From an uncultured Granulosicoccaceae bacterium (GTDB lineage Bacteria; Pseudomonadota; Gammaproteobacteria; Granulosicoccales; Granulosicoccaceae): 64,000 bases of DNA. A model generated the notes under the pieces. It saw only the letters and a program-made list of their open reading frames with translations, searched no databases and was not told the origin of the DNA. Of this stretch, positions 24,302 to 32,639 are shown one piece after another (position 1 is the stretch's first letter; each line of letters opens with the position of its first letter). The translations under genes were made by a program, and so were the position numbers. Location: positions 124,001 through 188,000 of the forward strand of contig CALAJN010000005.1 in assembly GCA_937922675.1 (NCBI GenBank), in the 5' to 3' direction.

Positions 24302-25492
24302 ATGCTCGGGGCGCACCTCAACGCAGATTTTGACATGAGTGCAGGCTTCGGGATCGAGGAGCACCGCGACCGTATCGCGCGTGCTCAGACCGCCATGCGC
24401 GCCGCAGGCATCGATGTCCTGTGGCTGACCACTGAGCCTGAGTTCTTCTGGTTTACAGGATTTCTGACCGCTTTCTGGCAAAGCCCGACAAGGGCCTGGC
24501 ATCTGTTGATCCCGGGCTCGGGAGATCCGGTGGCCGTTATCCCGCACATCGGTGCTGCCTGCTACTCGCGCACAGGCTTCACTGAACTGCGCTGCTTTGA
24601 CTCACCACACCCGGACGCGCTCGGTGTCGAACTGTTGGTCGATACCCTTCGTGATGTGGCTGGCGCCTCACCTGTCGTCGGTCGGCTGGAAGGGGCTGGT
24701 ACAACCGCGCGATTGCCACTGGCTGATATTGCCCGTCTGGAGGCAAGACTATCCTTCGCACAATGGCGAGATGCCACTGGCCTCGTACACGCGCTCAGGC
24801 ACATCAAGTCGGCGGGAGAAATCCGGCGACTTGAAGGCGTATGCACACTGGCGTCTGATCTTTTTGATCATGTGCCTGACGTGGTGGGCACAAGCCACGA
24901 CGAGCGGCAGCTGTTTCGCGCCGTGCGTCACAAGGCGCATGAACTGGGTATCGATGAGGTGCCTTTTCTGGTCGGCGGTACCGGTGCCGGGGGGATCAAA
25001 GACATCATTGCTCCGCCGACCTCGCGGGTAATGGAGGCGGGCGATATTCTGTTGTTGGATACCGGTTGTCGGATGCAGGGCTATTTTTGCGACTTTGACC
25101 GCAACTGGGCCATCGGTCATGCACCCGATCCTGCAGCCTCGGCGTATGCCATTGCCTGGGAGGCAACAGAAGCAGGCCTTGCCGCCGTGCAGCCCGGACG
25201 CACCTGCGCTGACATCTACCATGCAATGCACAGGGTACTTGCACTGTACGACAAGGACACCAGCGGCAACGTCGGGCGCCTCGGTCACGGGCTCGGGGTA
25301 GAGCTGACCGAGACTCCATCGTTAACGCCGTTTGATCAAACCGTACTGCAAGCAGGCATGGTGCTGGCCCTTGAACCCGCATTGATCTACGGTGATGGCT
25401 TTGTGATGGTGCATGAGGAGAATATCGTGGTAACTGATGAGGGCTATGCTCTGCTCTCACGGCGCGCGCCTGCACAACTACCTGTCATCTAA
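24302..25492 (+). CDS. M24 (aminopeptidase P / creatinase-fold) metallohydrolase
   Basis: 396 residues. An N-terminal creatinase-like domain (WLTTEPEFFWFTGF) is followed by a pita-bread catalytic domain. All five usual metal ligands are seen: the two Asp in LLLDTGCRMQGYFCDFDRNW, the His of LGHGLGVELTETPSL, the Glu of MVLALEPAL and the Glu of VHEENIVV. Substrate cannot be read from this; candidates are Xaa-Pro peptides or an ectoine-hydrolase (DoeA/EutD) type reaction. The latter is worth testing because the next gene, 15 bases downstream, is a racemase-like enzyme as in some eut clusters. ATG 24302 is used; ATG 24335 (MSAGFGIEEHRDRIA) is a reasonable alternative. Confidence 0.85.
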   Translation: MLGAHLNADFDMSAGFGIEEHRDRIARAQTAMRAAGIDVLWLTTEPEFFWFTGFLTAFWQSPTRAWHLLIPGSGDPVAVIPHIGAACYSRTGFTELRCFDSPHPDALGVELLVDTLRDVAGASPVVGRLEGAGTTARLPLADIARLEARLSFAQWRDATGLVHALRHIKSAGEIRRLEGVCTLASDLFDHVPDVVGTSHDERQLFRAVRHKAHELGIDEVPFLVGGTGAGGIKDIIAPPTSRVMEAGDILLLDTGCRMQGYFCDFDRNWAIGHAPDPAASAYAIAWEATEAGLAAVQPGRTCADIYHAMHRVLALYDKDTSGNVGRLGHGLGVELTETPSLTPFDQTVLQAGMVLALEPALIYGDGFVMVHEENIVVTDEGYALLSRRAPAQLPVI

Positions 25493-25507
25493 GTCAGAGC
25501 AAATTGC

Positions 25508-26221
25508 ATGCGTTTCATCGAACCTGAATTTGAGTCGTATGGCATGGCGGTCGGTGTGCTGGTGCTCAAGAGCGACGAAGCCATGGAGCCTGAACTCAGA
25601 CACTGGTTGCCTTCGGATATCGCCCTGCACCACGCACGCGTCAATAACGCAACCGTGGTCAATCGCGACACATTGGCTGCGATGTTGGCAGAACTCCCCG
25701 GCGCCGTACAACAGTTACCCGACGCACCCGACTATTCAGTGATTGCCTACGGCTGTACTTCGGGCTCCATGGTGATTGGTAGCAGCAAGGTACGCGATGC
25801 CATACAAAGCGTTCACGGGGGTGTCGGGGTGACTGATCCATTCACGGCCTTGAAGGCAAAACTGAAAAGCGTCGGTGCCCGCCGTATCGGGTTGCTCGTA
25901 CCGTACGAGCCCGAGGTAGCACAGGGCATCATCGATGGTTTGCACGAGGCTGGGCTCGAGGTCATTGCCTCGGCGAGCTTTCACGAGTCACGTGACGATC
26001 AGGTGTGCAGGATTTCGCGTGACTCTGTCAGGCAGGGCTTGTTGGCCGTTGGGCAAGATCCGAACGTACAGGCGGTAGTCGGGTCGTGTACCAATTTACG
26101 CTCAGCAGACGTGCTTGAGGATGTTGTTGCAACACTTGGCAAGCCGGTGATGAGCAGCAACTCGGCGCTTGCCTGGCACATCGCGTATCTGTGTGGCCGG
26201 GCCAGTGAGAACGGCTCGTGA
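25508..26221 (+). CDS. Asp/Glu racemase superfamily protein (maleate isomerase / EutA-like), two catalytic cysteines
   Basis: 237 residues. The fold family includes aspartate/glutamate racemase, maleate cis-trans isomerase and arylmalonate decarboxylase. Both halves keep a cysteine in the expected block: C83 in AYGCTSGSMVIG and C194 in VGSCTNLRSADV. Arylmalonate decarboxylase has only the second, so racemase or isomerase chemistry is more likely; EutA-type proteins of ectoine clusters look similar. Cytoplasmic. It starts 15 bases after the M24 gene, so they form an operon. The gene ends 18 bases before the convergent DUF1989 gene. Confidence 0.82.
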   Translation: MRFIEPEFESYGMAVGVLVLKSDEAMEPELRHWLPSDIALHHARVNNATVVNRDTLAAMLAELPGAVQQLPDAPDYSVIAYGCTSGSMVIGSSKVRDAIQSVHGGVGVTDPFTALKAKLKSVGARRIGLLVPYEPEVAQGIIDGLHEAGLEVIASASFHESRDDQVCRISRDSVRQGLLAVGQDPNVQAVVGSCTNLRSADVLEDVVATLGKPVMSSNSALAWHIAYLCGRASENGS

Positions 26222-26239
26222 GTACTCATATGACAGCTT

Positions 26240-27088
26240 CTAGCTGTTTCCATGTGTGCGGCTGTAGCCAGAAGCCTCAGCAGCTGAGTGAGCTTGCAAC
26301 ACCGACACAGACGGTTTGAGTACATCCACGTGCAAGGGATAACACTGAGTCTGATCGTTGGAATGTGTAGCTGAACAATCGCCACCCGGGCAGGCGGACA
26401 AGCCAACCAACAGATCAATCTCTGCCAGAAAATCGATATGATCCCCTGGCCTCACCGGGCTTGCCTTCATGAAGTACTGCTGTGTGTCCAGGGTAAAGCC
26501 TGTGCACATGAACACGTTCATGACATCGTGTACGTAGCGCTCGGCGTCATGCAAGGCGAGCCCCGTATATTGCGCCAACGCACGGGTCAAGTTGGAGTGA
26601 CAGCAATAATGATAGTCCGTCCCTGCCAGAAGATGATTGGTGTAGGGATCGCATCTCGTGCCGATCACATCATGAACACCTGCACCATCCTCGTCACGGC
26701 CGTACCAGGCGAGTGTGTCGTCGATGATCGTGGCAAGCGGCCGCACGTAAGGAAAACTACTCCATAAACGATCTCCCGTTGACACATGAGATGCCTGTAG
26801 CTGACGCGTCTTGCCACTGTAGAAACGCTCATCAAGATCATTGGCATTCCACAAGTTCAAATCGCCCACTTGAGGCCCCTCTACCGAACGGATACGGAAC
26901 ACGTGCCCGCGTGGCACGGCCAACACACGACCATCACGCGGTGGCACGATCACCGTCTCCACCCATTCAAGTGAATCCAATGCCTGTTGGTGCAGCGCGA
27001 GATCAAGTGGTGGCAGTTGGTCCACGGTGTAGCAGACAACGGGTTTGCCTGCACGACGTTCAGCTGCGTCTTTTGGTTCCTTGTTCAT
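26240..27088 (-). CDS. DUF1989 family protein (urea carboxylase-associated type)
   Basis: 282 residues. The conserved DUF1989 core is visible as GHVFRIRSVEGPQVGDLNLW, SGKTRQLQASHVSTGDRLWS, a block with TIIDDTLAWYGRDEDGAGVHD and GTRCDPYTNHLL, ending in MNVFMCTGF and GLSACPGGDCS, which hold likely metal-binding Cys and His. Relatives sit beside urea carboxylase/allophanate hydrolase or aminomethyltransferase genes, and the family's reaction is still poorly defined. Here there is no such partner; it converges on the racemase-like gene. ATG 27088 has GAGGAG immediately upstream. Confidence 0.85.
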   Translation of the reverse strand: MNKEPKDAAERRAGKPVVCYTVDQLPPLDLALHQQALDSLEWVETVIVPPRDGRVLAVPRGHVFRIRSVEGPQVGDLNLWNANDLDERFYSGKTRQLQASHVSTGDRLWSSFPYVRPLATIIDDTLAWYGRDEDGAGVHDVIGTRCDPYTNHLLAGTDYHYCCHSNLTRALAQYTGLALHDAERYVHDVMNVFMCTGFTLDTQQYFMKASPVRPGDHIDFLAEIDLLVGLSACPGGDCSATHSNDQTQCYPLHVDVLKPSVSVLQAHSAAEASGYSRTHGNS

Positions 27089-27115
27089 TGCTCCTCAGCG
27101 GGTATCGCACACCTA

Positions 27116-27550
27116 TCAACAGTGGGTCCATTCAAACTGTATGTGTGTATCATTTTGGCCTACTTCGATAAATCCGAGTTGCTCGTACAGCCTGCGCGCA
27201 CGAGGGTTGACCTTGAGAACTTGCGGTCGAACCGGCAGGCAGCGAGCTTCCGCATCTGCCAACACGAGACGAATTACCCTGGTTCCGATACCACGACCTT
27301 GATAGGCTGGGTCAATCTCGATGTTCTGAAGATCGAACATTCCCTGTTTGACTTCCAGATCCAGAAAACCAATGTCATCATCCTCGCAACTTATGACAAG
27401 GCGTTTCGACGGGTCAAAGTGTTCATGAAAATGAGCAATCTGCCACGCCTCATCCCATCCCCAGGTCAACTCTACGTAGTCCTTCAGAGCCGCCCGATGG
27501 ACGTCGAACAATCGGTCAATATCACTGTGTTTTGCCGGCCTGAGGAGCAT
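27116..27550 (-). CDS. GNAT family N-acetyltransferase
   Basis: 144 residues from ATG 27550 (MLLRPAKHSDIDRLF). The acetyl-CoA-binding motif A is IDPAYQGRGIGTRVIRLVL, and the C-terminal LKVNPRARRLYEQLGFIEVGQ is motif B. Acceptor is unknown. The frame opens 12 codons upstream to a TTG at 27586 without a better ribosome site. It ends 27 bases before the DUF1989 start on the same strand, so they may share a transcript. Confidence 0.88.
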   Translation of the reverse strand: MLLRPAKHSDIDRLFDVHRAALKDYVELTWGWDEAWQIAHFHEHFDPSKRLVISCEDDDIGFLDLEVKQGMFDLQNIEIDPAYQGRGIGTRVIRLVLADAEARCLPVRPQVLKVNPRARRLYEQLGFIEVGQNDTHIQFEWTHC

Positions 27551-27594
27551 CGTGAAAGGTCGATCAGCAGCGTAACCTGTAACCAAGGCGCAGT

Positions 27595-27879
27595 CTAACG
27601 TTCAAGGCTCTTGAACAGCGAAAATTCCCCAACAACCCTGGACAAGGTCGAAGCGCTGATATCCCCCGTTCGCACCAGGTACAAGGCACCCCCTTCAGCA
27701 AAGTCGCTGTCGAGAATCTGTGTCTGCACACGTGCACGGAAGTAGCGCTCGATCAACCCATCTGCGCGCCGTGAAAAATCAGTATTGATACGCACGCGAA
27801 TCCGGTTGCCCGGCGTCAGCTCTGCAAGCCCGAAGATCAACCAGCGCCTGGTGAGGCGCCTTGCCCATCTCGGCGACAC
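27595..27879 (-). CDS. Short ORF of uncertain status, possibly the C-terminal half of a YigZ/IMPACT-like gene
   Basis: 94 codons from a GTG at 27879. The core reads as one small alpha/beta domain (RIRVRINTDFSRRADGLIERYF, then QTQILDSDFAEGGALYLVRTG). The order of elements recalls the DUF1949 domain ending YigZ/IMPACT proteins, but no N-terminal YigZ domain precedes it. A perfect GC-rich hairpin at 27844-27859 falls in its first codons. It could be a real small gene, a decayed remnant or a chance frame. If it is not a gene, the 430 bases from 27551 to 27988 hold nothing else that I can identify. Confidence 0.35.
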   Translation of the reverse strand: MSPRWARRLTRRWLIFGLAELTPGNRIRVRINTDFSRRADGLIERYFRARVQTQILDSDFAEGGALYLVRTGDISASTLSRVVGEFSLFKSLER

Positions 27880-27988
27880 TGCGCTAATCGATGTGCATTT
27901 GCCCTATACATAGTCGAATAGCGTCTCAAAAGAGGCCGGTCAGGAGTATGATTTCAGGGTAATCAACTACTTGACGTGGTCCGACCCC

Positions 27989-29386
27989 ATGACTCAAACC
28001 CATCAGGTGCTGGCGCATGTCGATGAGACCATCGACGAGGCGGTGGCGCGCTTGTTCGAGTTGCTGAGTATCCAGAGTATCTCGACAGACTCGGCCTTTG
28101 CCAGCGAGTGCGTTCGCGCTGCTGATTGGTTGGCCAGGGACCTGGGCACTATCGGTCTGGTGGCTTCGCGTCGCGATACGACTGGTCATCCGATGGTCGT
28201 CGGTCACACCAGCAACGACAGTACAGACACGCGTCCGCATCTGCTCTTCTACGGTCACTATGATGTGCAGCCAGTGGACCCGCTTGAGCTATGGAACAGA
28301 CCGCCGTTCGAGCCGGCCATCGAAGAGACGTCGGCGGGCCCCGTGATTCGAGCGCGGGGAGCGGCTGACGACAAAGGTCAGTTGATGACCTTTGTCGAGG
28401 CTTGTCGAGCCTGGCAAGCGGTCACAGGATCCCTGCCCGCAAAAATCACCATGTTCTTTGAAGGAGAGGAGGAATCCGGTTCCCCTTCGCTGATCCCTTT
28501 CATGAAGACGCATGCAGATGAGCTCAAAGCCGACCTTGCTCTGGTATGCGACACCGGTATGTGGGACACCGATACTCCGGTCATTTCCACGCGACTGCGT
28601 GGCATGTTTGCCGAACAGATCACCATTCATGGTCCCTCACTGGACTTGCATTCAGGCATGTACGGCGGCCCTGCCATCAATCCGATACGTGTGCTTTCCC
28701 GCGTGCTGGCTGACCTTCACGATGAAACCGGCCGCATCACGCTCGACGGTTTTTATGACGGGGTGAGCGAGATCAGTGATGCGGTGCTTGATCAATGGCG
28801 CGGTCTCGGCTTGAACGAGCAGGAGTGGCTTGATGCCGTTGGGCTGTCGACACCCGCCGGAGAGTCTGGTCGTTCGGTTCTGGAGCAGATCTGGTCTCGA
28901 CCGACCGCTGAGGTCAACGGCATTTCCGGAGGCTATGCCGGTGAAGGCTTCAAGACCGTTTTGCCATCCAAGGCGACCGCCAAGGTGAGTTTCAGACTGG
29001 TTGGAGATCAAGACCCGGAACACGTAAAACGCGCTTGGCGTGCACACGTTGAGGCGCGCCTACCGCAAGACTGCACGGCTGAATTTCTGACCAAGGATGG
29101 CTCCAGCGCAACCGTCATGGAAACCACACGCACCGAGTTTGAAAGCGCACGTGTGGCACTGACAGAGGAATGGCCCAACCCCGCTGTGTTTGCCGGTTGC
29201 GGTGGATCGATACCGGTTGTCGGGCACATCAAGGATCTGCTTGGTATGGACAGTCTCTTGATCGGCTTTGGTCTTGACGATGACGCCATCCACTCACCCA
29301 ACGAGAAATACTCGATGCGCAGTTTTCACAAGGGAATTCGAAGTTGGGTGCGCGTGTTGGCAGCCCTCAGCGAGCGACGCGCCTGA
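27989..29386 (+). CDS. M20 family metallopeptidase (dipeptidase)
   Basis: 465 residues from ATG 27989 (MTQTHQVLAHVDE). Zinc-binding and catalytic blocks of M20 peptidases are present: LLFYGHYDVQPVDP, RGAADDKGQLMTF and FFEGEEESGSPSL, the histidine of LDLHSGMYGG in the dimerisation domain, and a C-terminal histidine in DDAIHSPNEKYSMRSF. The ASDKG-type block with long spacing fits the carnosinase/CPG2-like dipeptidases rather than ArgE or DapE. No signal peptide, so cytoplasmic. Convergent with the fructosamine kinase-like gene. Confidence 0.9.
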   Translation: MTQTHQVLAHVDETIDEAVARLFELLSIQSISTDSAFASECVRAADWLARDLGTIGLVASRRDTTGHPMVVGHTSNDSTDTRPHLLFYGHYDVQPVDPLELWNRPPFEPAIEETSAGPVIRARGAADDKGQLMTFVEACRAWQAVTGSLPAKITMFFEGEEESGSPSLIPFMKTHADELKADLALVCDTGMWDTDTPVISTRLRGMFAEQITIHGPSLDLHSGMYGGPAINPIRVLSRVLADLHDETGRITLDGFYDGVSEISDAVLDQWRGLGLNEQEWLDAVGLSTPAGESGRSVLEQIWSRPTAEVNGISGGYAGEGFKTVLPSKATAKVSFRLVGDQDPEHVKRAWRAHVEARLPQDCTAEFLTKDGSSATVMETTRTEFESARVALTEEWPNPAVFAGCGGSIPVVGHIKDLLGMDSLLIGFGLDDDAIHSPNEKYSMRSFHKGIRSWVRVLAALSERRA

Positions 29387-29432
29387 TCCGTGTGGTGAGC
29401 CGTTCGCCTGTCTCTACTCGTACCTGGCCATC

Positions 29433-30305
29433 TCAAACATAAACCTGGACCGCCTGTGCAACCGAGGCGACATACCCGCCACCAAACTTGATCGCGTGCA
29501 CAATCAGTGGTGCCAATTGATGAAGCGACACCCGTTGCCTCCAGCCATCGCCAAGAGGTGAGGCTTCGTTGTAAGCGCTGAACACGTCGTCCTCGTAGCC
29601 ACCAAACAACCGCATCATGGCAAGGTCGAACTCACGATGTCCGGCATGAGCTGCTGGATCGAGTATCCAGCTGTGCCCTGCGGTATCGATAACCCGGTTG
29701 CCTGCCCACAAGTCTCCATGCAAGCGTGCTGGTGGCTCGTCGGCGGCACCAAATTCCGGGAGCCGATCAGCTATGGCCTCTATGGCCTTGACCTCACGAG
29801 CACCAAGCACGTGCTTGTCGGCAGCCAACTTCGCGAGCGGACGCAAGCGGCAGTCAGCATAGAAAGTGGCCCAGGTCTCGTGCATCTCATTCGGCAGCGC
29901 AAGGCTGCCTGTAGTGCGTCGATCTTCACGGCCAAAGTGCTCAGCCCCCGACTGGTGCAAGGCAGCCAGGGCCCTGCCGAAGTCGGCTTCATCAGCCCCT
30001 GCTGCTCGACGACCGCCAACGTTGATCCACTCAAGCGCGAGCCAGTGGGTTTCATCAGACACACCAAGCACTTCTGGCACTCTGACATGCCCAGGTGCGC
30101 GAAGCCACGCGAGGCCTGCAGCTTCTGTTGAAAAAAAATGCGCCGGCGGACGAGTATGCGTCTTGATAAAGACAGTGCGCCCGTCGTCAAGCTGGCCACA
30201 GTGTGACTCTGCAAAGTCACCGCCTGCGACCGCTCGCAAGGAGCTGAACGCTGCTCCGAGCTCACGCTCGGCGTCCTCTTGCCAGGTAGAACGGTTGTTG
30301 CTCAT
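29433..30305 (-). CDS. Fructosamine kinase family protein
   Basis: 290 residues from ATG 30305 (MSNNRSTWQEDAERELG). Protein-kinase-like fold. Lys in TVFIKTHTRP and Glu in STEAAGLAWLRA fit ATP binding. The catalytic loop is ARLHGDLWAGNRVID and the metal-binding segment is WILDPAAHAGHREFDLAMMRLFGGY. Family members phosphorylate ketosamines (glycated amines) to trigger deglycation; the bacterial substrate is probably low-molecular-weight glycated amines. Divergent from the histidine phosphatase gene, about 100 bases apart. Confidence 0.9.
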   Translation of the reverse strand: MSNNRSTWQEDAERELGAAFSSLRAVAGGDFAESHCGQLDDGRTVFIKTHTRPPAHFFSTEAAGLAWLRAPGHVRVPEVLGVSDETHWLALEWINVGGRRAAGADEADFGRALAALHQSGAEHFGREDRRTTGSLALPNEMHETWATFYADCRLRPLAKLAADKHVLGAREVKAIEAIADRLPEFGAADEPPARLHGDLWAGNRVIDTAGHSWILDPAAHAGHREFDLAMMRLFGGYEDDVFSAYNEASPLGDGWRQRVSLHQLAPLIVHAIKFGGGYVASVAQAVQVYV

Positions 30306-30405
30306 GCACTGTTTTCCTGCATTACATGGACCCATGGCAAACGACAAGCGTGCCCGTCCCGCTACAATTGCATCGCAAGCTTTATATCATTGACGTCTAC
30401 ACCCC

Positions 30406-31065
30406 ATGATTCTGCATCTCATCCGGCACGGTCAGACAGACTGGAACGCCGTGCGGCGCGTACAGGGCCAAACCGACTCGCAGCTTGACGATACCGGCAA
30501 GCTTCAAGCGTCGGATCTGGGGCAGGACCTTGTCGACATTGACTTCAAGCGCGCGTACGTGAGTACCAGCGTGCGTACGCGACAAACAGCGGACCTGTTG
30601 TTGAAAGATCGCGACATTCCCACCGTATTCTCGGACGATCTACGTGAGATGCGACTTGGGCGTTGGGAGACGCACATGTGGCCCGACATCGAGCGCGACG
30701 AACCTGAAACAGTAAGCCACTATCAGGCATTTGATGACCGCTTTTCAGTCGCAGGCGCGGAAAGCCTCAAGGAGATGCAGCAGCGTGGCATCGATGCGAT
30801 AGAGCGGGTGATCGCGGCCGAGCGTGAGGCGGGTAGCCCTGCCGACACGCACATCGTGATCGTTTCGCATGGTTTTTTGCTGCGCGCGATCCTGGCCCAC
30901 TACCTTGGTCTGCCCTTGCAGGCATTTGCGGGCAGTGAAGGACTTCCCAATTGCGCTCACAACATCGTCGTGGTGCGTGATGATGCCCGGCACGTCACGA
31001 CCATTGCCGGCGAGCCTGCCAACGACAGCTTGTGGCGGGACATCATTGCGACATCAGCAAATTGA
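30406..31065 (+). CDS. Histidine phosphatase family protein (GpmB/CobC-like)
   Basis: 219 residues. The N-terminal phosphohistidine block LIRHGQTDWNAVRRVQGQTD is classic. SVRTRQTAD and LREMRLGRWETH follow, and the second histidine lies in IVIVSHGFLLRAILAHYLG. Substrate is unknown; the family covers sugar phosphates and cofactor precursors. A TACAAT hexamer at 30363-30368 could be the -10, but its -35 is poor. Followed at 51 bases by the CDGSH gene on the same strand. Confidence 0.88.
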   Translation: MILHLIRHGQTDWNAVRRVQGQTDSQLDDTGKLQASDLGQDLVDIDFKRAYVSTSVRTRQTADLLLKDRDIPTVFSDDLREMRLGRWETHMWPDIERDEPETVSHYQAFDDRFSVAGAESLKEMQQRGIDAIERVIAAEREAGSPADTHIVIVSHGFLLRAILAHYLGLPLQAFAGSEGLPNCAHNIVVVRDDARHVTTIAGEPANDSLWRDIIATSAN

Positions 31066-31116
31066 CTAAACACTGCCTGTTATTCTCGGCACAGACACCA
31101 GAAGAGAAGACTGCAC

Positions 31117-31329
31117 ATGACAACACACTCAACAGAAAACGGCTCCGTACGCATGGAAGTCATGCCCGACGGCCCACTGCGCGTATCGGGGCCAGTCGAA
31201 ATCGTTGACAGCGATGGCAATGTTGTTTTTGCCGGTGAGAAAACGGCCATATGCCGCTGTGGCTTGTCAGCCAACAAGCCCTTCTGTGACGGCACACATC
31301 GCAAGGAAGGCTGGTCTGACAAGGCCTGA
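31117..31329 (+). CDS. Small CDGSH-type iron-sulfur protein
   Basis: 70 residues. The single CDGSH motif CRCGLSANKPFCDGTH holds the three Cys and one His that bind a [2Fe-2S] cluster. It is preceded by a beta-rich segment with GPLRVSGPVEIVDSDGN, as in bacterial one-motif CDGSH proteins. No membrane anchor, so soluble. AGAG lies about 9 bases before ATG 31117. It precedes the CoA-transferase by 42 bases. Role is probably redox or cluster transfer; the partner is not evident. Confidence 0.92.
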   Translation: MTTHSTENGSVRMEVMPDGPLRVSGPVEIVDSDGNVVFAGEKTAICRCGLSANKPFCDGTHRKEGWSDKA

Positions 31330-31371
31330 GCCTGGCGGTATTGTCCCCTCGGCGACGACTGACACAGCTCG

Positions 31372-32559
31372 GTGAACTGGCCAGCGGCTGACAAGGCTGG
31401 TGATGCACCGGCCGAGCCACGCGCAAAACCGCTTGCTGGCCTCAAGGTTGTAGAGCTTGCGCGTATTCTGGCGGGTCCCTGGGTCGGCCAAATCCTGGCA
31501 GACCTCGGTGCGGATGTCATCAAGATTGAAAGCCCGCCGGGTGATGACACTCGCGGGTGGGGCCCCCCATGGATTGGCGACTCTGACGAGCATACGGCAG
31601 CGTATTTCCACAGCTGCAATCGTGGCAAGCGCTCGGTTGTTGCAGACCTGAAACAGGATGACGATCGCAAGCGCGTTATCAAGCTTGCGAGTCACGCCGA
31701 CGTATTTGTTGAAAACTTTCGTGTCGGTGGCCTTGAAAAATACGGTCTGGATGCAAAGGCGCTGAGACGCCTGAACTCTGGCCTGGTGTATTGCTCGATC
31801 ACAGGCTTTGGTCAGGACGGCCCTTATGCGCAACGTGCTGGCTACGACTTCATGATCCAGGGAATGGCCGGGATCATGAGCCTGACAGGAGAACCTGATG
31901 GTGAGCCACAGAAGATGGGGGTTGCCTTTGCAGACATCTTCACCGCGCTCTATGCAACGAATGCCATCCAGGCTGCTCTCGCCGAGCGCGAGCGCACAGG
32001 TGCAGGTGCGCATGTAGACATGGCGCTCTTTGATTGCATGTCTGGCGTGTTAGCGAATCAAGCCATGAATTATTTGGCAACGGGCACCGTGCCCAACCGG
32101 CTTGGCAACCGTCATCCCAATATCGCGCCCTATCGATCCATTGTGCTGCGCGATGGGCACGCCATTCTGGCTGTCGGCAACGATGGGCAGTTCGCGCGTC
32201 TTGTCAAGGTCCTCGGTGTACCGGAGCTGGCAACCGATGCACGCTTTACCAGCAATGCGCTGCGCGTTGAAAACAGCCACGACCTGGACGCGCTCATTGA
32301 TCCTGTTCTGCTGACCTGGGAGCGTGATGAGCTTCTCGCCGCTCTGGACGAGGCGGTAGTGCCAGCAGGCCCTATCAACACACTGGCTCATCTCTTTGAT
32401 GATAAGCAATTCAAACACCGCCAGATGCGTATTGAAAACGAGGGCGTTGCAGGTATTCGTACGCCCATCGTAATCAATGGTCAACCGACCGTGGCGGAAT
32501 CAGGCTCTCCATCGCTCGGCGAGCATGGACGTATCGGGGATCTTTTCGGCGCCGATTGA
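31372..32559 (+). CDS. CaiB/BaiF family (class III) CoA-transferase
   Basis: 395 residues. Moves CoA between carboxylic acids through an aspartyl-CoA intermediate. Family blocks: LAGLKVVELARILAGPWVGQ, LADLGADVIKIESPPGDDTR, the segment with NRGKRSVVADLK, SITGFGQDGPYAQRAGYDFM (with the probable catalytic Asp, D163) and GEPQKMGVAFADIFTALYA. The start is GTG 31372, the only reasonable one, with a weak ribosome site. The first 20 residues are Ala/Pro-rich and not conserved. Substrate is unknown. Convergent with the hydroxyacid dehydrogenase gene. Confidence 0.92.
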   Translation: MNWPAADKAGDAPAEPRAKPLAGLKVVELARILAGPWVGQILADLGADVIKIESPPGDDTRGWGPPWIGDSDEHTAAYFHSCNRGKRSVVADLKQDDDRKRVIKLASHADVFVENFRVGGLEKYGLDAKALRRLNSGLVYCSITGFGQDGPYAQRAGYDFMIQGMAGIMSLTGEPDGEPQKMGVAFADIFTALYATNAIQAALAERERTGAGAHVDMALFDCMSGVLANQAMNYLATGTVPNRLGNRHPNIAPYRSIVLRDGHAILAVGNDGQFARLVKVLGVPELATDARFTSNALRVENSHDLDALIDPVLLTWERDELLAALDEAVVPAGPINTLAHLFDDKQFKHRQMRIENEGVAGIRTPIVINGQPTVAESGSPSLGEHGRIGDLFGAD

Positions 32560-32639
32560 TTCTCTTGCCGCGAGACTAGCCAGTGCAACCGAACCCTGTG
32601 TACACCGTGAGAAACTGACAGCTTGGCAGGCTTCAGTGG

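Noticed and set aside
24302-25492. DMSP lyase DddP as the M24 protein's identity
   Set aside because: The five metal ligands are generic to M24 enzymes and I saw nothing specific to DddP; no DMSP gene nearby.
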